Positions 26,152 to 37,426 of a stretch of DNA of 64,000 nt are shown piece by piece. Every line of letters starts with the position of its first letter. Position 1 is the stretch's first letter. The translations under genes and the position numbers were made by a program. Source of the stretch: Ecdyonurus torrentis (Eukaryota > Arthropoda > Insecta > Ephemeroptera > Heptageniidae); the NCBI GenBank assembly GCA_949318235.1, contig OX439132.1:41342331-41406330 (forward strand). Direction: 5' to 3'. The notes below the pieces were generated by a model, which had not been told where the DNA came from, searched no databases, and was given only the letters and a program-made list of their open reading frames with translations.

Positions 26152-28304
26152 CAGCTGGTATAAATCATAGCAACTAAGTAGGCTCACTTCCAATATTTAA
26201 TTAGGTGACTTGTTTTAGTTTTGTGTGTGAGTTATAAAGAAACGTTTGAGAGATCATTAGAGATGTTTTCATGTCACATAATTTTGTAAAATATTTCATA
26301 TGTCCTCTACTCTTGTCAACTTACTTTTTTTTTTAGTGTGTGATGTATTTCAAATGGACAAAAATATATAAAAGACTCATTTTTATTTTTCCAGTCTAAA
26401 TACGTATAAATATAAAATGTAGAACGATTACAGGTTGCAATGTTGAAAGGTTTATTATAATATATATATATATATATAATATTATATATTCCATATTATC
26501 ACTTGGTCTTTAAATTTTGTATGTGAGTTGAAAAACAATTTTTTAATCAAATTTGATGCTGCTTTGACCAAAAAATCCAAAGTCTGACACTCACATTACT
26601 TAACATATAATCTGTATTTCTACTGTTTTTTATGTTAAAAAGAAAATCACGTGCAGCAATGTGAGAGGAATTTTATTATAATTTTTTAATATTATTCAAA
26701 AATATTTTTTTCCATTAATTAGTTCTGTATTATATAATGAATACATAAAACTTTTTTTTTTTTTTTTATTCAAATGAATGAAATGAGTTTTTGAGTACGT
26801 CTACAGTTTTGAATAGAAAACAAAATGCTTGAGTTTTTTTTTTTCTTCTTCATCTTCTTTAGAATATAAAATTACGAGAGAAGATTTACGTTTGAAATAG
26901 TAAAACGTGTCATGGAATAAAAAAATATCAATAAGTTTTTTTTTTCTTTAGTGTGTATTGTGTCACGTATTGAGAGTCGCGAGAATGAGAGAGAGAGAGA
27001 GAGAGACATGAACATAAATGTCAATGAATGAATCACTTTTTAAACTTTTGCAATCAATATAAAAAAAAAAAAGAAAAACTAGTAAAGAACAAAAGTACGT
27101 CTAAATCTCATGATACTTGTATATCATGCTGTTTCTCATATAATAGTACCTCCCAAGAATTAAAAAAAAATTAAACACAGGTAAAACTTCATTAAATTTC
27201 ACACTTCATAAATAATTAATTACCTGATAATAATTACAAATTTACATTATATTTTTTAGTTAATTACTTATTTTACTTATTTACATTATTATTTTATATA
27301 TTTTAATAATATATTTTTATTATTAACATTATGTTACCTTTTATTTTAAATTTCTTTGCTTTTATAAACATACATAGCAAGATTGAATGATGAAATAGAA
27401 ATCAAATACTGGTACTGGTTGTCATCGTTCCATATATCATTGCGTATAACAGGAGTAAATAATGCTGCATAATTTAATGTTTTTATATTACTAAGCAAGT
27501 GTTTAATGCTTCAGGCTTTATTGTGGCTATAAAGAGAGAGAGAGAGAGAGAGTAAACTATTTTATTATAATATGTTTTTTTATAATAAAATACTTTTTTT
27601 TTTCGTATTTATATTATTGACGTATAAATAAATATGTTTATTATTCATAAAATTGTAAGAATAAAAAATAAAAGTTGTCTGGTCGTGTAAAATAATAATA
27701 TAATAAAAATAATGTTTATATAAAAATTCAAATTATGACGGCTATTACATTTTACTTTCGTGAGATAAATTTGATTTTTTTTTTTCTTCTTGTTTTTACT
27801 TTTTTTTTTTTTATTTAATAATAATTTCATTTTTTTTTTTACATGATGATCTTGTGACTTTGATTATTAAACTTTGGACTAGTGAGCGGAATGGGATAAT
27901 AAATTTATTTTAGTTTGAATGTCAATCATACATTTTTTTTAATAAATCTGAATATGCTGCTTATTGATACCACTGCAATACCATCAAAGATAATTCTTAA
28001 TATAGACTCTTTTCGAAACTTTCTTTAAGCCCCGGAGAGGAAAAAAAAACTTGAATCTCGAGTATAAATGATGAGATTTTCATTCATTCCAAACAATCAT
28101 AATTTTTAAATTAAAATTTTGATAGCAGAAGATAACAGTTATGAAAATATGCACAGTTTTTTTATCATTATATGAAAATTGCACCAATTTTCTGGTTTGC
28201 ATTAAAAAGTTCACCCTATCTTGGCTTGCCCTAATCACAAATATAAATTTGGTGAATAAAATATACTGTATTATAACATATGATTTTTATTTTATTGATT
28301 ACAG

Positions 28305-28810
28305 CAGCAGCATGAGCGCTACATAGGGCCAGCATACGACCCTTCCCGTGACTTATCCCCAAATCTGCCAGTTCATTGCTCGGATTCCTCTTCGATGGGC
28401 GAAGGTGATGGTGCAACTAGCAGTACGTCAAGCAGTAGTGCTACGTCTTGTAGTGGTACTAACTCAACCACAACCACTGATTGTAGTAACAACAATAGTT
28501 GTAGTGTAGGATTAGCACCCTCGTGTTGTAGAGTAGGAGCTCCAGTAAGTTCTGGGGGAGGATCAACTACATATGACTATAAATTACAACCACCTCAATC
28601 ACCACCTGCGTGTAAATTAGAAGATTCTTCAGCCTTAGTCATGTGTGCAGGCTGTGGTAATAGAATATCAGATCGATATTATTTACGTGCCGTGGACCAA
28701 AGGTGGCATACTTCATGTTTGCAATGTTGTCAATGTAGACAAACTTTGGATGGAGAAATGACTTGTTTTTCAAGAGATGGCAACATTTACTGCAAGAAAG
28801 ATTATTACAG
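28305..28810 (+). CDS. ap: apterous exon 2: N-terminal region and LIM domain 1
   Basis: Residues 17-184 plus two bases of codon 185. It opens with QQHERYIGPAYDPSRDLSP, continues through a Ser/Thr/Asn-rich, unusually Cys-sprinkled stretch (about residues 53-83), and ends with a complete LIM zinc-binding domain. The zinc ligands are C130, C133, H151, C154, C157, C160, C179 and D182, in the usual spacing, with GNIYCK and DYY at the end as in Lhx2/9 proteins. LIM domains bind partners such as Chip/LDB and BX/LMO rather than DNA. The acceptor follows ATTACAG; an in-frame TGA at 28296-28298 shows that translation must enter by splicing. The first in-frame ATG of this exon is only at 28395, downstream of the conserved GPAYDPSRDLSP segment, so it is not the start. 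The donor is CAG|GTATGT. Confidence 0.96.
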
Positions 28811-28988
28811 GTATGTACCGAAATGAAATGAATAACTTTTAATTTTAGTGATGCATTTCAGTCTATATAGTTGTGAATTTTTTTTATTTCGTTGCGGTAC
28901 CATAATAATAATTAATGGATTTTTTTGGGGCTAAATCAAGTATCTCTCCATTTAACCCAACTATTTTAAGTATATACATTCAGTTACA

Positions 28989-29336
28989 ATATGAACGCAT
29001 CAGATGTAAAAGCAGACATTTGACATTGGCTGCAAGTGTCGTTTTCTCTTATTTTTATATACACAGACAAAAATAATAATGTAATAATTATGCTATAATA
29101 GCTCAATTTTCAGCATAATTTGTTCAACACAGCATAATCTATGTTACATAGCATAAATATAATGTTGTTTAGAATATAATTTTTTATTAATTTCTATACC
29201 TAATTTGGCATCATTTTTGCTAAAATGACATAAATACCAGCATAAATTACGTAATTTATTTTTTCAGTGTACTAAGCAGAAGAGAAATGAAACATGCTGC
29301 TGCGAATGTCTGCTTTTGCATCTGACGCGTTCATTA
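28989..29336. mobile_element. Inverted-repeat element interrupted by an AT-rich repeat
   Basis: The outer arms ATGAACGCATCAGATGTAAA / ATGAACGCGTCAGATGCAAA both continue AGCAGACATT. Inside lies copy 3 of the AT-rich repeat (29079-29269). This is a clear nested insertion 180 bp downstream of exon 2. Confidence 0.8.
29079..29269 (+). repeat. AT-rich ~200-bp dispersed repeat, copy 3
   Basis: Shares TAATAATTATGCTA, TTTTCAGCATAATTTGTTCA and ATAAATTACGTAATTTATT with copies 1 and 2. It sits inside the inverted-repeat element at 28989-29336. Confidence 0.8.
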
Positions 29337-30570
29337 TATTAATATAGTGTTTAATTGACATAAAAGTATAATGAATTATTTAGAATAATTTTGTTTACTA
29401 GAAATTTTATCTAAAATTATTTCATTTCTTCACTCAGATTTTAATTTACGTTTATAATACTTTATAACATTATACATTATCGGTTAATTGCAGGAAAATA
29501 TAACAATTAACAATTATATTACTATAATACATAATACTGATCTCATGTATACAGCTTTAAGTTTTTGAATTTGTTCCTCTTTTATTCTTTAAAAAATCGT
29601 TTATCTTTTTAATAGTTTTATATATTTGAATCGATCAAAAATATTGAAAGTCATATTCAATATCAAATATAACATTTTGAATAAGAGCATAACATTCGAT
29701 TTTCTAACCTATACAAGACAAGAATTTTAATAAACTTTTATAAAGCATGCATTTATATGGTTGTGATTATAGCTTATCTTATAAAAGTTTTTGTCGGCGA
29801 GCTCGAGCTCACATCTTGTATAGCAGATGCATTCAAGTTCCGTGTATATATAAGATTTTTTTGTCTCTTTTTTTTTCAAAATACGTCATTGTAAAGTACT
29901 ACATACAAGAATGACCCATTCACTAAATTATCATGGCATAAAATGATATGATATAGCACACAGATTTCATTGTTTCTTAATATACATTTCTTACAGAATA
30001 TAAGGTATTTCTATAGATATAGGTAATCCAAAGAGAATATCGTTATTCAATTTTCTGTTGCCTTTAATTTTATTTTATCCTGGAAGTTATATTTTGTTGC
30101 CCATTTGATCAATGTAATTTTGACCCGCAATACCGTTTGCATTTTGGTCGCAATGCTGACCAGAGTACTTTTCAGTGGGAATCCTCCTTGGATGACATAA
30201 GTTATCTATACTTACATTAAAATGAATATAAATAAAGGTTTAATATTGATAATATTCATATCGGGATGATTTTATTGATTTATTCCTTACATAGAGTATA
30301 AGATATTGAAAACATAATACGTGAAATAAAACTTATTTTCTATCTATATCATGCGGTATAACATAATATATTATACATATAATAAATGCAATAATAGAAA
30401 ATGCACGAAGCTGCAATTTTGTGTCCTTGTTTATTTATTTTTTTATAAAAGAACAATACTGTACCACCCACGTGGTTATACAATTTGTGCATCATGACTT
30501 GTGTTCTGATACTGGTAATCAGTGCACACAACACCCATCATTAGACCTGCTTGATGATACACTACGCGAA

Positions 30571-30598
30571 CTCAATATACATTCAAATGTATATTGAG
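30571..30598. repeat. 28-bp palindrome
   Basis: CTCAATATACATT, then CA, then the exact reverse complement AATGTATATTGAG. It could form a perfect 13-bp stem; function unknown. Confidence 0.8.
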
Positions 30599-30902
30599 AG
30601 AAAAATATCATTTGTGATTCTCGATCAATATAATATATACATCGTCTTATGTTTCCTGCACGATTTTATGTTGTGTTTCTCTCTCTCTCTCTCTCTCTCT
30701 TTTTCTTTCATGGAAAAAAAATTAAGGTGATCAAAAAGAAAGATATAGAAAAAAAATTATTATAACATGCAGAGTTTTTTTTTTTTTTCAACATTTTTAT
30801 TATACTTAAAAAAACCATAAAATTATTATTTTAACTTAGAAATTTTTTCATTTTTAAATCCTTTTTCCTCTAAAAAAATAATTACTATTTGATTTTAATA
30901 GC

Positions 30903-30904
<2 letters not shown>

Positions 30905-30980
<76 letters not shown>
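30905..30980. repeat. (AT)n microsatellite
   Basis: About 38 uninterrupted units. Confidence 0.96.
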
Positions 30981-30984
<4 letters not shown>

Positions 30985-31563
30985 TAACTAACATTTTTAA
31001 TTTAATTTTAATTGTATATATTTTTTACTTGAAATGAAATTAAAATAATTTACACACTCGTATTTTTTTTTTTTTTTTTTTTCATCACATATGTATGATG
31101 TTAATTTATGAACATTAAAAAATATATTTCATCTTGAAATTTGCTGTACCGTGACTTCAAATTTCCACATCAGACTGAGATGGACTGAACGATATAGAAG
31201 CAAACAAAAAATTAAACTTTGACCTGCAACAACTTATTCAGCTTCCAAAAAAAAAAAAAAAACATAACTTTTTTTTTGGTTTGTTATCTTTATCTTTAAC
31301 TTCAGATACAAGATTCTCTTAAGTGCACATTAACGCGATAATTACTTCAAGATTACATCCATACAAAATTAAAATATTAGAAATAAAATAATGCAGTTTC
31401 TTATACAGTATTATACGTGTTAAATTTTTATTTTAAATAAATTAATGTAAAAATATACTTAAAAAAAAAATGTTAATAATTTACAAAACGATAATTTTGT
31501 TTTATCACTTTAAAACAAAAATGATAAAAATTTAATTTTATTATCTATTTCAGTATACATTCG

Positions 31564-31565
<2 letters not shown>

Positions 31566-31609
<44 letters not shown>
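31566..31609. repeat. Poly(A) tract, 44 nt
   Basis: Uninterrupted A run. Similar long runs lie at 32441-32484 and 33283-33315. I see no retroposed body attached to it. Confidence 0.95.
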
Positions 31610-31613
<4 letters not shown>

Positions 31614-31839
31614 GCAGAATTTGCATACTAAAAGTTTCTCTTTATATAAAAATATAAAAACACTTACCATATAAACACAAAATTTTATAAACCCATTATA
31701 TGAAGTAACAGTTATATTTAATTTTATATATTATTTATCTTAAAATAATCTGTAATTATACTTTAATTGAAGTTTAACAGTTTTATCATTTTGTTATTAT
31801 ATTAACTGATATTATATAATATGAAGGGACCGATGTCAA

Positions 31840-32190
31840 AAAGGTCCATATTATACTTAGAAAATGTGTCACGCATTGTAAGCAGAACGTTTGTCAGGGC
31901 GTGTATTTTGGAGAACGCAATAGGGAGAAAAATAATAATAATATATATTTTATATGATGATGATAAAGGGCGTTAAATAGTGGGGGCGGTCTTTGAGGTC
32001 TAGTCAGTCAATTTTGATATCACTTGAAAGAGGAAGGAAGCGGTGTGCTTCTTCGCTTCGCCGTCTATACACACATACATACATATTATATTTATAATAT
32101 TAACTGATAGTCACCGTATAAAAGTTTATAATGTCCATATAACGTGTATGTATGGTGTGGTGTGCGAGCACCGCTAAAAATTTCATGTAA
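31840..32190. promoter_or_regulatory. Complex block in intron 2, candidate enhancer
   Basis: Less AT-rich than its neighbours, with motifs such as AAAAGGTCCATATTA, GGGGGCGGTCTTTGAGGTC and AGTCAATTTTGATATCACTT. No coding frame is recognised. Candidate regulatory DNA by composition only. Confidence 0.28.
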
Positions 32191-32387
32191 CTTTTTTTGC
32201 TTCAGTGAATATCATAGACATTCTATATATGTATAAGCAATATAAACTCGTATGATATCACTATAATATTATAACTTTTGCAAACTTAATACTCACATTA
32301 AGTTTTGCAGAAAAAAAAATTGAGTTAAAAATAAAATAAATAAGCGTTTTATGATATAAGAAAATATAACTTCTTAAATAAGAAAAC

Positions 32388-32438
32388 AAATAAATAAATA
32401 AATAAATAAATAAATAAGTAAATAAATAAATAATGTTT

Positions 32439-32484
<46 letters not shown>
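32388..32484. repeat. (AAAT)n followed by 44-nt poly(A)
   Basis: AAATA repeats to about 32432, then TGTTTGC, then A44 at 32441-32484. This arrangement resembles a retroposon tail, but no body is recognisable upstream. Confidence 0.9.
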
Positions 32485-32487
<3 letters not shown>

Positions 32488-33282
32488 GATAACGTTTTCA
32501 ACGAGATAACTTTATGAAATCCTGGTGCAGCAGCAGAAAAAAATCTGTATTCAATTATGTTCTAAATTGAAATATAAAATAGCGTATATGTGAATGTGAA
32601 TGCCAGTTTATATGCTTGAAGGATGTTGACAATTATTATAAACTTATTTATTATTACCAAAACATGAAATTCGTGACTATTTACAAACAAAATATTTACG
32701 ATATAATATATTGAAAATTTTATAATAAAAATATTATTTTTATTGAACTTTCTATACTTTTTGGACGTAAATAATGATAATAACCAAAATATATATTATA
32801 CAGTATTATATTAAATATATTTAATTGAGTCTTTTACCTTTAAGTGTACTTATTTTAAAATACTAAATTTTAAGTCATAAAAAAAATTATATAAAATTAA
32901 AATATTATATATTTCCTTGGAATAATGAGATATTATATGCAGTACTGTATATAGTTATAAAAAAAATAATTCGAGGGAGTTTCATAGTTCATCCCCTCTG
33001 AGAAATATTGTATAAACTGCTGCACTGAAGGTTTTTGTCATTGCTGGCTAAAATACGAGGAAATGGTTCTTTCTTTTTTTTTTTTTTTTTTTTTTTCTCG
33101 TGCACGCTACACGCTTTTGCTTTGCGACCCACAAATAATACATACATACAATTTTTAGTTAGGGCCATGCCATAATACAACAAACTACAGTTTCTATCCA
33201 TCACTTTTTTTTTTTTTTTTTTTTTTTCAGTTCTTACTGCACGGAATCATAGGGGATCATTTCTAAGAATTCTAACAACTGG

Positions 33283-33316
<34 letters not shown>

Positions 33317-33631
33317 CGTGTTTGATTCCAATGACATGCCAACTTGTGTAATTTAAACATAAAACCCGCAATATTATTTTATATAATTATTTTTATATAA
33401 TAGATTTTTGTATAATATAAAATATGAAATTTTTTGAATTTAATATTTAATTTTATTTAATTTTTAAGATAAATAATTTTAAATGTTTTCTTTGTCTAGT
33501 ATGATGAATCTACTGTCATCATTTACAATTATACCAAACACTCACGCGATGAATGAAATTTAAGTCTCTCTCTTCACTTTTTTTTTACGATTTATTTATT
33601 TATTATGCTAAAATTTTAAGCATGGAAGATT

Positions 33632-33635
<4 letters not shown>

Positions 33636-33695
<60 letters not shown>
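33636..33695. repeat. (TC)n microsatellite
   Basis: About 30 units. Confidence 0.96.
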
Positions 33696-33701
<6 letters not shown>

Positions 33702-34551
33702 GAGCTTAGTAATATTTCATATATTAATTTTTTGCACCAAATTTTAGATTTTATATCGTTCAAAATACTATTGTATTAAAAAAAATATTGGAATAAAAAT
33801 TATACAAAGAGGGAATACTTGGAAATCTTTATGATAAATTTACTTTTTTTTTCTCATTCGAAAGAGATATGAAAAATATTTTTGTGACGATGCTGATTTT
33901 ATTCAAGTATTCTTATAAGTGAAGTTAATAAAAAAAATCTTCATCTCATACTACAAAACATCACACTTACTTGAGGTAAATCATAGAAGAAGATAAAAAA
34001 AAAAAAAAAAACTTTTCTATACCATACATCAATACAGCAGCAACTTAAAATAAGTTCTAAAAGATTTTAATCTTTCTTTTTTAACTTGATTCAAATACGA
34101 AAAGAAATAAAAAAAAAAAATGTCACGAAACATTGCATTGTTGTCAGGAAATTGTCAGAAAAAAAAAGAGAGAAGTTTTTCTTTAACTTGATGATTGATA
34201 ACTTTAATGACGTCACTTGGATATCAAGAATTCCTTTCTATTATATTTTAATATTTAATATAATATAACTATATATGAAATGCACCTTGTATATATATAT
34301 ATATATATATATTTATTTCATATGTCGAAATTGTAACATGCAATCACATTTATATTTTAAAATCTTTATTTATATAGAAAAAGAATATAATAGAATTGTT
34401 ATAATACGAAAGACAGACTAGCATGACTGCATAAAATATTTAATATTCCACATTTTTATTTCTCATGATAAATTATTACTTCAATACTGTTCAGTATTTT
34501 ATATTTGAATTGAATATTATAAGGGAAAAAAAATATATTACCTTATACATA

Positions 34552-34665
34552 TTAATGTTGTTCGTAAACCCTGTTCTCTGCACCAAAAATGACGATCGCC
34601 TATGGTTATTCAAATGGAATGCGCATTTTTTGGTGCAAGAGAACAGGGTTTACGAACAGCATTAC
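34552..34665 (+). mobile_element. ~110-bp near-palindromic MITE, copy B
   Basis: AATGTTGTTCGTAAACCCTG at the left pairs with CAGGGTTTACGAACAGCATT at the right. Inner parts ..TGCACCAAAAATGACGATCG and AATGCGCATTTTTTGGTGCA are shared with copies A and C. AATGCGCA and GACGATCG stand in the opposite order to copy A. Confidence 0.9.
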
Positions 34666-34777
34666 TGTCTACTGATATGAGTCAAATTGGTGCTCTGATT
34701 TTTGAAATAAACTTTTTTTTTTTTTTTTTTTTTTTCCCCCAAAATAATGCCACGACTAAAAAATTGTAAAGAAAGAA

Positions 34778-35060
34778 AAATCTGAAATTTTGCACAGTGA
34801 TATACATCAGGATAAGGTATCTTCAAAAATGTAATAAAATTGGAAGGTCACCGCATGCTAGATTTTAAATTATGATTTTTTTTAAAGTTTTAGTCCTATA
34901 ACAGCCTATTTTAATTTCAATAATTATTTTCTCTATTATCTGATGGTCATGGGTTCTGAAAATTTTGTCATAGGTAGCTGTTACAATTAACTTTCAAATG
35001 ACATTATAAACTTTCGAAGTTTTCTTTTAAAATTTTGAGAGCAATCTATATACAACCCTT
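34778..35060. repeat. Diverged relative of the TTAA element at 41381
   Basis: Shares in order AAATTTTGCACA.TGATA, GGTCACCG, a TATGATTTTTT stretch, AGTCCTATAACA.CC versus AGCCCATAAGACCC, and TTAATTTCAATAATT with 41381-41721. No intact ends are seen, so it is an old degraded copy. Confidence 0.55.
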
Positions 35061-36403
35061 AAAAAATGGCATGCATACATTTTTTAATAAAGTGCATTTT
35101 GTATAATGATGTGCTTTTAATGGAAAGGTAATGAACTATACTTTATATGACTATATTTTTATGTCCATAAGGTAGGTAGTAGAATAAAAATTTCTTCGCA
35201 GTATTTGCAAGTATCTATTTATTTAAATTTTTGTTTCATTATTTATGTTAATAATAATAGATCTGTATTATGATGAACTTCTAAATCTAAAATTGCTTCT
35301 CAAATACTTTTAATACTTAATACTTTTTAATACTTTTAATTTATTAAAAAAAATTATGCAAGAAAAATTAGTACTCTTACTTTATATAAAGTTTAAAAAA
35401 ATAAATCCATTTATTTAATAATTTCGTATAAGTAAACGCATAAATCGTATATAAAGCTATCAACAAGTCTATAAAAACAGTTAAAAAACTTTATTTTTAT
35501 ATATATAATACAGTATATAAATAAGTTATATAAAAAGATATTATAAGCTATAATTATATGATAATCAAAATTTTATAATAGGAAGAAGCATGATGAATTA
35601 TTATAAAAATAAAATGAGTATAGAGAAGAAAAACACCTACTTCCTTTTTTTATTTGCTAAAAAGACACATTCATTCATAAAAATCCCATTTTCCTCGGTT
35701 TTTAGTTTTCTTATAGAAACTTTACTTTTGTTTTGTTATCTAAAACAGCAAAGAAAGAATAAAGGCAATAGCGTATAATAGGAGGTAAGATACATGAACG
35801 TTAACTCCGGTGGTTTATATATAGCGCATATATGATGTTAGCGTGACCTTTTGGTTATACTTGCATATTATTAAAATGCACCCACTACATGCATGCACAA
35901 GACTATACACGTAAATATATCTCCCTCTATCCCCTCTTGTATACTTTGTAAAAGAATTAACATGATATTATATCAAAACTACCCTCATTTTATATTTTAA
36001 TATATTACTTAATTCAATGAATTATGACTTATGTTTATTTTAATAATATTCTATATTGCGGTTTAGGGAAATAGAAAGAAAAAATTAAAATGATTTGTTG
36101 ATGTGGTTAAAAATTTAGACGTAAAATATATAAAGAAATAATGCAGTATTTTTGTTGTAGGTTTATATTTTATAAAATAGGAGTAATAATTCAGACTTAT
36201 AAATGTTTGCAGTTCGTAAATTTTCTATTTATAAATTTATATTATAAAACTTTTACTCTTAAAAGTTATGATTTTTATTTCACTTTCTTGAATTATATAG
36301 TTTCATTAGAGCCTGTTAACACGCATCAATATTATGCAATATATTTATTATATTCAATTTAAATATATTTTAAATACAGTTTACGGTTTACAATGACTGC
36401 TTA

Positions 36404-36759
36404 TATGTTTACTCAAAATGCGGAAATGAAGTGCCGGAAAAGGAAACCACGTGACGGTAAAAGTGGAGGTAGCTCCAGGCCTAGCTTGCTGCTGGCACTA
36501 ACTTTTCTCCCACTTTTACCATCACGTGGTTTCCTCATCCGGCCACTTCCTTTTCCGTATTTTGAGTAAACATAAACAATCAATGACAACTTATGTTTTC
36601 TCAAAATACGGAAAAGGAAGTGCCGGAAAAGGAAACCACGTGACAGTAAAAGTGGGAGGTAGCTCTGGCCTAGCTTGCTGCACCAACTTTTCTCCCACTT
36701 TTACCGTCACGTGGTTTCCTCTTCCGGCCACTTCCTTTTCCGTATTTTGAGTAAACATA
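36404..36759. repeat. Two tandem CACGTG-containing foldback units
   Basis: Unit 1 (36404-36574) and unit 2 (36592-36759) are each inverted repeats running from TATGTTT.CTCAAAATACGG to CCGTATTTTGAGTAAACATA. The arms contain GGAAACCACGTGAC and AAAAGTGGGAG, meeting around AGCTCTGGCCTAGCTTGCTG. The four arms give four CACGTG E-boxes. The copies are highly similar, so the duplication is recent; CAATCAATG follows each unit. Confidence 0.9.
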
Positions 36760-36766
36760 AGCAATC

Positions 36767-36887
36767 AATGTTGTTCGTAAACCCTGATGCGTGCTCTTGC
36801 TACAAAAAAATGCGCATTTACATTTGAATAGCGATAGTTGATCGTCATTTTAGTATAGCAGAAAACAGGGTTTACGAACAGCATTAA
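36767..36887. mobile_element. ~110-bp near-palindromic MITE, copy C
   Basis: Ends AATGTTGTTCGTAAACCCTG and CAGGGTTTACGAACAGCATT. The inside is more diverged than copies A and B. It sits within 10 bp of the CACGTG foldback pair. Confidence 0.88.
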
Positions 36888-37248
36888 TAAGTGATAAAAT
36901 ATCAATGTTGCCCTAAATTTGAATATTATTATATTATTTAAAAGTTATATCATGTAAATATATTATCAAAAAGCTAAAATATAATAAAAACAATTAAATT
37001 ATAATAACAAATTAAGTTTATTATTATATAGTAATAAACGTTTTATCATGTATATATTTCGAAAACAAATTACAATTGTATATTGAAATACATAAAAAAA
37101 ATATAATGTATAATAAGCTATTACACTATATTTAAAATTAAAATTATTTAAACTTGTATCACATTATGAATATAATTATTTGTATTAAGGTTGTACCTAA
37201 CTGTAACTGTTAAACAATTGGGTTAAATTGAGAGGTCTGTAAAATAAG

Positions 37249-37426
<178 letters not shown>

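Noticed and set aside
28141..28326. 61-codon frame overlapping the exon 2 start
   Set aside because: It is in another frame from the conserved apterous peptide and crosses the acceptor; it encodes nothing recognised.
28395..28826. Met 28395 as the apterous start, with the frame ending at a stop 16 bp past the donor
   Set aside because: Conserved residues lie upstream of this Met in the same exon, exon 1 supplies a better start, and the extension past 28810 is intron.
36413..36750. Overlapping frames with related peptides on both strands
   Set aside because: They are translations of the two tandem inverted-repeat units.
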